59,401 bases of DNA from Fibrobacterota bacterium. GTDB taxonomy: Bacteria > Fibrobacterota > Chitinivibrionia > Chitinivibrionales > Chitinispirillaceae. The position numbers were made by a program, and so were the translations under genes. Under the pieces are notes generated by a model. That model had not been told where the DNA came from. It worked only from the letters and a program-made list of their open reading frames with translations, and made no database searches. Shown here piece by piece: positions 9,333-18,698 of this stretch. The number at the start of each line of letters is the position of its first letter. Position 1 is the stretch's first letter. Where the stretch lies: NCBI GenBank assembly GCA_023459055.1, contig JAEWVR010000028.1, forward strand, positions 1 through 59,401, written 5' to 3'.

Positions 9333-9680
9333 ATGTTCCATAACATATTTTTTGCTATACTATTTGGAGTCTGTGTGCTTTTACCTGCACAGACAGCTAC
9401 ACAGCAACCTATTTCATCGGTGACCGATTCGGTTCCAGTGGCTGCAGCCCGGGATACCATGTCTGCCCCTGTTCTATCAGTGGCTGACACAACAGACCTG
9501 CTTTCCGATTCTGTAGCAACACCATCAACGGCATCACTGGTAATCGACACGATCAAAAGTCCCACGCTTGCTGTATCAAAAAAGAACTACAATCACCGTG
9601 AACAGATCGTATTTGCCTCACTTATGATGCTCTTTATTGCAGTTGTTATTGCAAGCGCACAGAACTGGAATCCGGACTGA
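9333..9680 (+). CDS. Small secreted or membrane protein, unknown function
   Basis: The 115-residue product starts 5 bases after the gatB stop, with AGGA just upstream, so it is probably translated from the gatB transcript. It has an N-terminal signal-like segment (FFAILFGVCVLLPAQT), a Ser/Thr/Val-rich middle without recognisable domain, and a C-terminal hydrophobic helix (QIVFASLMMLFIAVVIASA) ending NWNPD. The layout suggests an exported segment anchored by one C-terminal helix. I do not recognise a family. Codon use and spacing support a real gene. Confidence 0.6.
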   Translation: MFHNIFFAILFGVCVLLPAQTATQQPISSVTDSVPVAAARDTMSAPVLSVADTTDLLSDSVATPSTASLVIDTIKSPTLAVSKKNYNHREQIVFASLMMLFIAVVIASAQNWNPD

Positions 9681-10159
9681 AATCTACTCAAGCGCTGTTT
9701 TGTCAAACGATCACACCGCCACTCGTGATATAGAGCGGTGTGCCCCTGCCGTTTCATACTTTTAAAACCTTCCAAACTAATAAGCCTCCATCCATTTGCT
9801 CTGTACTGAGCTCCTCATGTGGTGCGTCACCTTCCTGACCTTTTACACTGCGCCAACGTCCTTCCCCTTTGCGGAAGTAGTTTTGATTGATTGTTACATA
9901 ACAAACGATTTCTCGTATCATCTTCCTCAAATGTTCTAATATTATTATAATATTTTAAACGCATTTTACCAACGTAAAGACTACAACCACTCTTCAAAAC
10001 AACGCCATACGGATTCATTCGACTTAGTAAAAAAACTCATAAACTACTCTAAATAATGATTTTTGTAGGCACAATCGCTTTTTTTATATTAGATTATTAG
10101 CAATAGTTACAGATGAACGTATGTATCAATTTGTTCTAAATTAATTAAGGAGTTTTCAA
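9681..10159. other. 479-base gap before the pectate lyase gene
   Basis: A hairpin (CACACCGC 9712-9719 with GCGGTGTG 9735-9742) follows the small membrane gene and may help end its transcript, though no T-run follows. The remainder is AT-rich and without a credible ORF. AAGGAG stands 7 bases before the lyase ATG. Confidence 0.4.
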
Positions 10160-11416
10160 ATGTTTCAAAGCTTATCACTATGTCGAACATATATTGGTGT
10201 ATCCATAATGGTCGCAGTGTTACTTTCAGGTGCCGTTGCACAGACTGCTGATGGTTTCGCGGGTCAGAATGGAGGAACGACTGGTGGTAAAGGCGGAAAA
10301 GTACTACGGGCAACCACGGGTACTCAGATAAACCAGGCTATATGCGGCAGGACATCAAGGGATGAACCGATTATCATTGAAGTTGAAGGTACAATCAATC
10401 ACGGTAATACAGCAAAAGCAAGCGGGATGTGCAATACTGCAGATGGCCTGATTGATCTGAAAGCTGTTAGCAACATCACGATTCTTGGTGTCGGAAACGG
10501 CGCAGTGTTTGATCAGCTGGGAATCCATATGAGGGAAGCAAAAAATATCATTCTCAGAAACCTCACTATCCGTAATGTAAAAAAGTCCGGATCACCAACG
10601 TCCAATGGTGGTGATGCAATCGGAATGGAAAGTAACGTTTCCAACGTATGGGTTGATCATTGTACCCTTGAAGCAAGTGGTGGTGAAAGTGAGGGTTTTG
10701 ATGCACTATTTGATATGAAGGATGGTTCTAAATATGTCACACTTTCCTACTGCATCCTGAAAAATTCCGGGCGCGGCGGACTGGTTGGCTCCGGTGACAG
10801 TGACAACGATAACGGCCCGGTTACCTATCATCACAATATCTACAAGAACATCGAATCACGTACACCGCTTCTTCGTTTTGCAACTGCACATTCATACAAT
10901 AATCACTATGATGGTTTGGCAAAATCAGGAATGAATCCCAGAATTGGCGGCAAAATGAAGGCAGAGAACAATTATTTTGAAAATGCAAATAATCCGCTTG
11001 GTACATTCTACACAACGGATATGGGATACTGGGATGTAAAGGGCAATATTTGGGGAAACAATGTAACATGGGTCCCGGCCGAAGATGAATTTCCTGCCGG
11101 ACCGAATGTTGTTTCCACAACATCTATCAGTATACCATATAACTACACGCTTGACAAAGCAGAGTGCATCCGGGAAATTCTTGCAAAAACTGCAGGTGCC
11201 AATAAAAATCTTGCTGTCTCTGATGGTATATGTAATACCACTGACATCAAGACGGGTATGGCTGGGTCAGGCAGAAACACTGCATGCAACCGCCCGGTAT
11301 CCAATTGCAACTTACTGGGCCGTATAGTGCATGATGCCCCCTTATCACGTGTTTCCGTTACGAACAAAGGTGTTACCATTGATGGGTTGGGGATTCAGCA
11401 TATCTATTCAAAATAA
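10160..11416 (+). CDS. Secreted pectate lyase, polysaccharide lyase family 1
   Basis: The 418-residue protein has a signal peptide of about 30 residues ending near AVAQTADG. It is followed by a right-handed parallel beta-helix lyase domain that cleaves polygalacturonate by beta-elimination in the presence of calcium. PL1 landmarks are VWVDHCTLE, FDMKDGSKYVTLSYC, YHHNIYKN and the RTPLLR segment that carries the catalytic arginine. Asp residues in DALFD and WVDH fit calcium ligands. The C-terminal 80 residues are Cys-containing (DGICNTTD, NTACNRPVSNCN) and do not resemble a carbohydrate-binding module I know. It is monocistronic, with a good ribosome site (AAGGAG). It suggests plant-derived pectin use. 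Confidence 0.9.
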   Translation: MFQSLSLCRTYIGVSIMVAVLLSGAVAQTADGFAGQNGGTTGGKGGKVLRATTGTQINQAICGRTSRDEPIIIEVEGTINHGNTAKASGMCNTADGLIDLKAVSNITILGVGNGAVFDQLGIHMREAKNIILRNLTIRNVKKSGSPTSNGGDAIGMESNVSNVWVDHCTLEASGGESEGFDALFDMKDGSKYVTLSYCILKNSGRGGLVGSGDSDNDNGPVTYHHNIYKNIESRTPLLRFATAHSYNNHYDGLAKSGMNPRIGGKMKAENNYFENANNPLGTFYTTDMGYWDVKGNIWGNNVTWVPAEDEFPAGPNVVSTTSISIPYNYTLDKAECIREILAKTAGANKNLAVSDGICNTTDIKTGMAGSGRNTACNRPVSNCNLLGRIVHDAPLSRVSVTNKGVTIDGLGIQHIYSK

Positions 11417-11853
11417 ACTGAAACTGCAGAATGCAATACCTGAGCATTTATTTATATATAGGGAACCGGAACGATGATCAGGTTCTCTATGTGCATTTTC
11501 ACAACCATCATAACGTGTAGCCACACCGGATCCCGATACCAATCGATCAAATATTTCCACCTTTTTCGATATGTAATAATCTGTCGGATGACTGTGTACT
11601 ATTCGTTACCTGCCAGTATCACCCTGTTTTTTCATAAGATATTGTTAAAACATTGCTTAAAATTTGTAACATTGATAAAATTGAAGTCAGATAAACGATT
11701 AGTTTTTCGCACGTTTTGGGGCTGATCATGTATATGGATTTCGTATATCATTTATTATTATGACGTTATCCATTTACATGACTTTTCTTAATGATTCATA
11801 GGTGAGTGGTTTTAAAGTTTTAAAACAGGCAGACCGGTAGCCAGATCATAATT
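11417..11853. other. 437-base gap before the kinase/cyclase cassette
   Basis: The stretch is AT-rich, with no recognisable RNA and no good terminator. An 83-codon open frame at 11474-11725 has no ribosome site, no family resemblance and unusual codon use, so it is not called. The promoter of the signalling cassette is presumably here. Confidence 0.35.
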
Positions 11854-14490
11854 ATGAAAAATAAGAATATATTGTTTAAAATCCCAGGTCATAACGACAT
11901 CACTATTGCCGTAGCATTTCCATTTTTCTGGTCGGGCAGCTTAATCAAACTGTACCACGGTATACAGGACGCAGCAGAAAAATATGGAATGAACCTGCTT
12001 TTAATACAGGGTTATTACCGCAATCAGAGCATCTGTTTCAAATCACCGGAATCTCAAACTGATGAACCAGGTAACATTGTCTATAAACTTCTCAGCAAGT
12101 ACACTGTTGACGGAATAATAATTGTTACAGAGGGTTTGAAACACAGTTCAGACAAATTGGACCTTATTCGATATTGTAAAGGATTTGATCCGATTCCAGG
12201 TATAAGCATTGGTTCAGAAACTGAGAACATCTCCAATATTGCCATTGATACAACCAATGCGGTTAAAACAATGATACGCCATCTGGTTGAAGTTCATGGC
12301 AAGCGGCGCATAGCTTTTATCTGCGACCCGTTATATGACACCGATTCCAGAGTGCGTCTGGAGGCCTACCGCAGTTCGCTCAATGATTATGGTATTGGAT
12401 ATGATAAGACCCTGGTTTCTGAAAATTGTACCTGGAACAGGCAACCAGCGTATGCATCAACACTTAAATTAATGGAACTTAATAACAATACTATTGATGC
12501 AATACTCTGCAGTAACGATTCTGATGCACATAGTGCTATTGCAGCCCTCAGGTCCTTAAATGTCAATGTTCCGGATACTACCGCAGTAATTGGTTTCAAC
12601 AATGATTTTATCGCTGAAGCAGCAACGCCCTCCATTACAACAATTGATCAGAACCTTTATGAACGGGGGCGGATGGCAATCAAAATTCTCTCGGATCATT
12701 TTAACGGGATTAATTTATGCAGTGATTATAAAGTTGACGCCCCAATAATAATAAGGCAATCATGTGGTTGTTTATCAGGAGCTGCCAGAGCAATTGAGAC
12801 AACATTCATGACCAGACGTGATACACCGGTCAGGATAAGTGGTACTAGTGACAGAGACGCAATTCGCGAACAGATGAAAGAACAGGTTTTTGAATTACTG
12901 AATGTACCCCGAAGCGAGAAAATCCTGGGATGGTGTACAACATTTGTTGATACATTCATAGCCACAATCACCAATAAATCAAACATCGATTTTTTACTCG
13001 TTTTTAACGATATTATTCATCAATATGTAAATGATGGTTTTGATATAGCACACTGGCATGATGCTTTAAACGTGCTGGATCTTTCTCTTGAATACTTTAC
13101 AGACAAGGATTTTATTATTGTCAATCGGGCACTGGTTTTAAAAGCACGAATACACTTAAGTGAAACCAATGAACAAATCCAGAAGTCATCATTACTTCAG
13201 ATGGAGGAACGTAATGCAGCGACCAATGCATTGAATCACTCGTTTAATACGACAATTGAGTTGAATCGTATTCTGGACCTGCTCGTATACGATTTACCCA
13301 AAATCGGAATTTCATCATGCTATCTTGTTCTTTATGAGGATCCCGAAAAACCGCTTGAATACTCAAACTTGATACTGGCATACAACAGAACCGGCAGATT
13401 GACAATACCATCAGGAGGTGTGCGATTCAGTTCCAGACAGATTTTACCTGAAGAGTTCATACCACTAAGTCAACATAAATCATTGATTCTCGAACCGCTT
13501 TTTTTTGGACACAACCAAATCGGGTTTATTCTTTTTGAATTGAGGCGAAAAGATTGCTGTTTTTATGAATTATTCCCGGCAGAGCTGAGTGCTGCACTAT
13601 GGAGTTCCCGATTAAAAAGCAACATTGAAAAGAATGAGACCATGTTACGTTCGCAGTCCGAAGAAATCGCTAAATACAATGAGGCACTTCAGGATCGGGC
13701 ATCAGAACTTGAATTTGCGCTTCAGCAGGTTGAGCACAATAAAGATAAGTTGCTTGTTGCCGAGAAGATGGCATCACTGGGGCGGCTCACTGCTGGTATC
13801 GCACATGAAATCAACACACCCCTCGCAACAATACGGGCATCCGTCGGAGAAATGGATCTTTTAGTCAATGAGCTCAACATGTCAATTGATGATCCGGATA
13901 TTGGAACTGAGGATCTCAGGCAAATAATTAATGATATGTTAAAAGCAGTTGACCTGTCAGAAAAATCTGTTTGTCATGCTGTAAATTATATACAAAGCAT
14001 TCAGGAACAGACCGGTAACAGCAATACTCCGGAGCTTTCTGATTTCAATCTGCTTTCGGTTATCGATAGTGTCACCAGGTTCCTGAATCATTCTATCAGG
14101 CAATCGCTTTGTAAAGTTCAACTGAACACTTCTCAGGAACCGGTGATGATCAGGGGATCATCAGAAAAGATGATCCAGGTATTTACCAATCTTCTGACAA
14201 ATGCAATTGATGCTCTCGAAAATTCCGAGATACGGCTTATCACCATTTCTTTACATATTAAAGATAAAGATCTGACAGTCACCGTTACCGATACCGGTAG
14301 CGGAATAAAGAAAGAAAACGTAGATAAAATTTTTGAACCACTGTTTACAACTAAGTCATTTGGACGAGGTACCGGTCTTGGTTTACCTATTGTCCAGAAA
14401 ATTATTACTGAGGATTTCAACGGAAGTATCTCTGTCAGCAGCGAACAAGGCAGAGGAACAACGTTCTATCTTCACTTAAAAACAATCTAG
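11854..14490 (+). CDS. PBP1/LacI-like sensor histidine kinase, copy 1
   Basis: The protein has 878 residues and no signal peptide or membrane helix, so it is probably cytoplasmic. Residues about 15-300 resemble the periplasmic-binding-protein fold of LacI regulators (FPFFWSGSLIKLYHGIQDAA, VDGIIIV, AILCSNDSDAHSAI, VIGFNND, PSITTIDQNLYERG) but without a DNA-binding helix. It ends in IIIRQSCGC, the motif that closes this domain in known LacI-type sensor proteins. Residues about 450-575 look GAF-like, then come a coiled coil (about 590-640), a HisKA dimerisation helix with the phospho-acceptor His651 (GIAHEINTPL), an N box (NLLTNAIDAL) and G boxes (DTGSGI, GRGTGLGLPI). I infer a small-molecule-sensing kinase that phosphorylates the cyclase encoded 14 bases downstream. 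The ligand is unknown. Confidence 0.85.
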   Translation: MKNKNILFKIPGHNDITIAVAFPFFWSGSLIKLYHGIQDAAEKYGMNLLLIQGYYRNQSICFKSPESQTDEPGNIVYKLLSKYTVDGIIIVTEGLKHSSDKLDLIRYCKGFDPIPGISIGSETENISNIAIDTTNAVKTMIRHLVEVHGKRRIAFICDPLYDTDSRVRLEAYRSSLNDYGIGYDKTLVSENCTWNRQPAYASTLKLMELNNNTIDAILCSNDSDAHSAIAALRSLNVNVPDTTAVIGFNNDFIAEAATPSITTIDQNLYERGRMAIKILSDHFNGINLCSDYKVDAPIIIRQSCGCLSGAARAIETTFMTRRDTPVRISGTSDRDAIREQMKEQVFELLNVPRSEKILGWCTTFVDTFIATITNKSNIDFLLVFNDIIHQYVNDGFDIAHWHDALNVLDLSLEYFTDKDFIIVNRALVLKARIHLSETNEQIQKSSLLQMEERNAATNALNHSFNTTIELNRILDLLVYDLPKIGISSCYLVLYEDPEKPLEYSNLILAYNRTGRLTIPSGGVRFSSRQILPEEFIPLSQHKSLILEPLFFGHNQIGFILFELRRKDCCFYELFPAELSAALWSSRLKSNIEKNETMLRSQSEEIAKYNEALQDRASELEFALQQVEHNKDKLLVAEKMASLGRLTAGIAHEINTPLATIRASVGEMDLLVNELNMSIDDPDIGTEDLRQIINDMLKAVDLSEKSVCHAVNYIQSIQEQTGNSNTPELSDFNLLSVIDSVTRFLNHSIRQSLCKVQLNTSQEPVMIRGSSEKMIQVFTNLLTNAIDALENSEIRLITISLHIKDKDLTVTVTDTGSGIKKENVDKIFEPLFTTKSFGRGTGLGLPIVQKIITEDFNGSISVSSEQGRGTTFYLHLKTI

Positions 14491-14504
14491 GAGTTGTATT
14501 TAAA

Positions 14505-16037
14505 ATGGCCAGGAAATACAAGTCGGAAAAAGCCAGTGGAAGAACCATTCTCCTTGTTGATGACAATAAGGAATATCTTGAGGCGACAAAACTTGTGCTT
14601 GAGCATGATGGTCACCTGGTGATTGAAGCAACCAGTGGCAAAGAAGCGATTCGCATTTTACATAAAACAACAGTGGATCTGGTATTACTTGATTACTTTA
14701 TGCCGGAAATGACCGGTGAAGAAACTGTCATTGAAATAAGAAAATTCAATCCCGGCCTCCAGATAATTCTTCAGACCGGCTATGCAAGTGAAAATCCTCC
14801 GAGAGATCTTTTAAGACGATTGAATATTCAGGGATATCATGATAAGAGCGAGGGTACAGAAAAGTTACTGTTGTGGGTTGATGTCGGTTTGAAGGCATCA
14901 TATACAGTAGCACTTCTTAACAAGAGTAAACAAGGGCTGAATTACATCCTTAATATCACACCGGAGATGCATAAAATTCAACCACTGGATGAACTGTTTC
15001 AGGGTATTCTTTGGCAATTCAGTGGTCTGTTGGGTTTTGGAAATTCATTTCTTGCGGTTCTTCCGAATCAAAAACAAACAGAACTCGCAAATACCACTCA
15101 TGAGGGTTTTCTGGCAATTATCAAGGAAGATATGGCACTAAGAATTCATGCGGGAATCGGACGTTTCAGCGGGAAAGTACTTCTTGAGGATGTTCTTGAC
15201 AGTAACGAAATATCAGTAATTAATAATGCAATCGTTGAGGGGCATGTCAGTTACCATGAAAAAAGTACCATGATTCCTTTGCAAATAGGCGATACCCGGC
15301 TTGGTGTGATCTATCTTGATGAAAATATTGTCCAGGAAACTGATCTTGACATGCTTAACATCTTCGCAAACCAGGCTGCTGTCGCTATTCAAAACGCGCA
15401 ACTTTATGAAATGGCTACACGGGATCAATTGACAGGAGTCAATATCAGACGCTACGCATTACAACTACTGACCAGAGAACTTCGCACCGCATTTCATACA
15501 CATTCATCAATCAGTATCATTCTTCTTGATCTTGATGAATTAAAAACCATCAATGATAATGCCGGTCATCCTGCCGGCGATAGAGCATTGGCATTGCTTG
15601 GTAAAGTTTTACGTAAGGCAACACGTTCAAATGATCTGGTTGGGAGGTATGGTGGTGATGAATTTACAGTCGTACTGCCTCAAACCGATCAAGTGGGTGC
15701 TAAAAATGTGGCAGATCGGATAATTGAGATGATCAATGAAGAAAAAGTGTATGGGCCCGGGCAGGTCTATCCCATTAAAGCAAGCCTTGGTATAATCACA
15801 CTTATTCCACTGGAGGTGAATGCTGATGACTATCCGCATCCTGTACCACATGTATACTTTCAGGCAATGCTACAACACCTTTTAGTCAAGGTTGACGAAA
15901 CAATGTACCGTGCAAAGAAAAAAGGTAAGAATTGTATTGAAACGGGAGAATTACTTTACTGGATGACTTTTGCAGACGCAATGAAGAGCTACTCCATGAA
16001 CCGGGAATCTGCAATAACAGAGAACAGGATTATCTGA
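14505..16037 (+). CDS. Response regulator diguanylate cyclase (REC-GAF-GGDEF), copy 1
   Basis: The protein has 510 residues. REC domain: acidic pair in LLVDDN, phospho-acceptor Asp63 in LVLLDYFMPEMTG, Thr in LQTGYASE; the usual Lys is in YHDKSEG. About 130-300 is a GAF-type region ending in NIFANQAAVAIQNAQLYE. The GGDEF domain starts TRDQLTGVNIRRYA and has an intact signature (residues 383-387, RYGGDEF) and an RxxD inhibitory site five residues before it (RSND). It is therefore predicted to make c-di-GMP from two GTP and to be product-inhibited. A C-terminal extension after the GGDEF domain (WMTFADAMKS) is shared with copy 2. It is coupled to the kinase upstream, and 18 bases separate it from the second kinase. 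Confidence 0.9.
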   Translation: MARKYKSEKASGRTILLVDDNKEYLEATKLVLEHDGHLVIEATSGKEAIRILHKTTVDLVLLDYFMPEMTGEETVIEIRKFNPGLQIILQTGYASENPPRDLLRRLNIQGYHDKSEGTEKLLLWVDVGLKASYTVALLNKSKQGLNYILNITPEMHKIQPLDELFQGILWQFSGLLGFGNSFLAVLPNQKQTELANTTHEGFLAIIKEDMALRIHAGIGRFSGKVLLEDVLDSNEISVINNAIVEGHVSYHEKSTMIPLQIGDTRLGVIYLDENIVQETDLDMLNIFANQAAVAIQNAQLYEMATRDQLTGVNIRRYALQLLTRELRTAFHTHSSISIILLDLDELKTINDNAGHPAGDRALALLGKVLRKATRSNDLVGRYGGDEFTVVLPQTDQVGAKNVADRIIEMINEEKVYGPGQVYPIKASLGIITLIPLEVNADDYPHPVPHVYFQAMLQHLLVKVDETMYRAKKKGKNCIETGELLYWMTFADAMKSYSMNRESAITENRII

Positions 16038-16055
16038 AAAAATGGATTGTATGAC

Positions 16056-18698
16056 GTGAAAAACCTTTTAAATTCATCACAGCCAACTATTGCTATAGTG
16101 ATACCTGTTTTCTGGTCTGGTCAGTTCAGTCCATCCTTACACGGTATTCTTGATGCCGCATCACAATTCAACAACAACGTACTGTGTTTTCAGGGAGCAT
16201 ATTTCAACAGCGGCTATAACAGCAGCGGTCAGGCCTTGTTGGAACAATCCGGTGAAATTATTTTTGAACTGATCAAACACACAAAAATTGATGGACTTAT
16301 TATTCATTCTGATTCGCTACGCACCCTTCAGCAAAAAAGGGATCTTATTGACTGTTGTAAAAATGCTTTTAATATTCCAATAATCAATGTCGGTTCCAGA
16401 ATTGATGACATCCTTAATGTTTTGATTGACAACAAATGCGGTATGCATGAATTACTTGACCATCTGATACATGACCATGGTTACCGCAATTTCGGATTTA
16501 TACGAGGTCCTGTTGAAAATACAGATGCGGAGGCACGTCTTTGTGCTTTCAGGGAGATACTCAGGGAAAATGATATTCCTGTTAATGAGTCGCTTATTTC
16601 AGAACCGCTTGCGTGGTCGTTTGACAGCGGAAGAGACGGGACACGGGCACTACTGTCAAAATCGCAAAACAATCTTGATGTTATCATATGCGCGTCAGAC
16701 CTGCTTGCAACAGGAGCAATTCATGAATTGACACATCAAAAAATAACTATACCTGATCAGATTAGTGTTGTCGGATTTGATAATAACAATGCCACTGAAT
16801 TTTGTATTCCGACACTCACAACCGTTTCAATGAAGCTTTATGAGCGAAGCTGGCATGCGGTCAAACTTCTTAATGGCTTTTTCAAAGGTGAGGAATTACC
16901 AATTCATGATACAATCATTCCATCATCACTTATTCTCCGCAGAAGCTGTGGTTGTCAATCATTAGGACTTCAGGCAGTCGACCAGCTTCTTGAAAACGCC
17001 GTAGTTGACAATGCAAAAGCACCGCAAAACATCACACTTGAATCTATTCAAAAGAACATTCTGAAAAAACTGAAGCTGCTGAATTTTCCCCAATCAGATG
17101 AAATCATTACACGGTTTATACAATCATTCTGCGAACAGATTAACGATTTCACCAGACACAGCTTCATTCACCGGTTCAGTACACTGCTCCAGGAGACTGT
17201 CACAGACAAGGATGCATATATGCAGTGGCATCTTGCATTGAGTATACTCGAAGAAAGTCTTCCGGATTTTGTACCTTCTTTCAATTTACAGTATGCGATA
17301 GAGTGCATAAAGCAGGGTCGTGTAATAATAGGTGATATCGCAGCAAATGAATATAAAATGGCTCATATACAGTTGACTGAAAAGACATCTTTTATTAATT
17401 CTTTAAATAATGGTCTTATAAAGAACGGTAATCTTGATTGTATCATTAATCACCTTTCGAGGGAACTTCCAAGAACCGGTCTTCCATCGTTCTATCTTTC
17501 ACTCTATGATGATCCGCAGAAACCGCTTGATCGTTCAAGACTTGTTTTTGCTTACAATGAAAAACAACCGGTTACACTTCCTGAAAACGGAATTTCCTTT
17601 TCAAGTAGAGATATCCTGCCAGATTCAGTACCACGTGCAAACACGAATGCTGTTTTTTTTATCGAACCGCTATTTTATGGCGATAATCACATAGGATTTA
17701 CATTATTCGAAATCGGATTACTGGATGAATTATTCTACTCATTGTATCCATCACAACTGAGTGCGGCATTGTGGTCTGCCCGTCTATTTACAAAAAAAGA
17801 ACTTACTGACATTACCTCATCCCGACAGGCACAATCAATCGCCGTAACCAATGATCAGTTAAACAGGCGAACTAAAGAACTTCAAAATGTCCTTATGCAG
17901 CTTCAGCAAAATCATGACCGTATTCTTGCATCTGAAAAGATGTCATCACTCGGAAGGTTTACTGCCGGTATTACCCATGAAATGAAAACACCCCTTTCAA
18001 CACTTTCATCATCTATTGACAAATTAAAGAACATGCTGCTAAATCCCGACAAGCTGCTTGAAACGGAGGAACCACTGGAACGCAAGGCATTTGTCAATGA
18101 ATTAAGCGATCTTGTGGCCCTGGCAAATAAGGCGGTTATCCGTTCAACAGACTTTATCCGCAGTATTAAGGCACAGTCCCGTGATGTCAAAGGTGTTGAA
18201 ACACAATCATTTAACATCATTGATATCATTAACAGTGTAATTACCTTTTTAAGCCATGCGATTAACGATACACATATATCAATTGAGGTCAGCCAGAGCG
18301 AACAATGCGTAGATATATACGGTTCACCAACCAGATTTACTCAGGTAATAACCAATCTGTTCACCAATTCCCTTGATGCAATAGGGAGCAAAGCGGATGG
18401 ATTAATTAAAGTTACCATTGCTCCTTTTGATATCGATAGAACCATAATTCGTATCGAAGATAATGGATGCGGAATTGAAGCAAGGAATCTTTCCAATATA
18501 TTTGATCCATCATTTTCCACAAAACCATTAGGTAAAGGAAGCGGATTAGGACTCTCTATTGTACACGAAATCATTACTGTTGATTTCTGTGGTTCGATTA
18601 ATGTGGAAAGTACTGTTAATAAGGGCACAACATTCACCCTTTGTATCAAGAACAATCTGAAAGGATCTGTTTCAAATGGCACGAAAATACAAAGATGA
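16056..18698 (+). CDS. PBP1/LacI-like sensor histidine kinase, copy 2
   Basis: This is a paralogue of the kinase at 11854. The GTG at 16056 is preferred over a TTG three codons upstream because the product then begins MKNLL, aligned with MKNKN of copy 1; neither has a strong ribosome site. It has about 880 residues in the same order: sensor domain (IPVFWSGQFSPSLHGILDAA, VVGFDNNNATEF), closing motif LILRRSCGC, GAF-like region, coiled coil, HisKA with His641 (GITHEMKTPL), N box (NLFTNSLDAI) and G boxes (DNGCGI, GKGSGLGLSI). By eye the sensor halves of the two kinases match well below half of positions, so the ligands probably differ. The stop overlaps the next gene by 23 bases, implying coupled translation. 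Confidence 0.85.
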   Translation: MKNLLNSSQPTIAIVIPVFWSGQFSPSLHGILDAASQFNNNVLCFQGAYFNSGYNSSGQALLEQSGEIIFELIKHTKIDGLIIHSDSLRTLQQKRDLIDCCKNAFNIPIINVGSRIDDILNVLIDNKCGMHELLDHLIHDHGYRNFGFIRGPVENTDAEARLCAFREILRENDIPVNESLISEPLAWSFDSGRDGTRALLSKSQNNLDVIICASDLLATGAIHELTHQKITIPDQISVVGFDNNNATEFCIPTLTTVSMKLYERSWHAVKLLNGFFKGEELPIHDTIIPSSLILRRSCGCQSLGLQAVDQLLENAVVDNAKAPQNITLESIQKNILKKLKLLNFPQSDEIITRFIQSFCEQINDFTRHSFIHRFSTLLQETVTDKDAYMQWHLALSILEESLPDFVPSFNLQYAIECIKQGRVIIGDIAANEYKMAHIQLTEKTSFINSLNNGLIKNGNLDCIINHLSRELPRTGLPSFYLSLYDDPQKPLDRSRLVFAYNEKQPVTLPENGISFSSRDILPDSVPRANTNAVFFIEPLFYGDNHIGFTLFEIGLLDELFYSLYPSQLSAALWSARLFTKKELTDITSSRQAQSIAVTNDQLNRRTKELQNVLMQLQQNHDRILASEKMSSLGRFTAGITHEMKTPLSTLSSSIDKLKNMLLNPDKLLETEEPLERKAFVNELSDLVALANKAVIRSTDFIRSIKAQSRDVKGVETQSFNIIDIINSVITFLSHAINDTHISIEVSQSEQCVDIYGSPTRFTQVITNLFTNSLDAIGSKADGLIKVTIAPFDIDRTIIRIEDNGCGIEARNLSNIFDPSFSTKPLGKGSGLGLSIVHEIITVDFCGSINVESTVNKGTTFTLCIKNNLKGSVSNGTKIQR

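Noticed and set aside
11474..11725. 83-codon open frame in the gap before the first kinase
   Set aside because: No ribosome site, no family resemblance, and composition unlike neighbouring genes.
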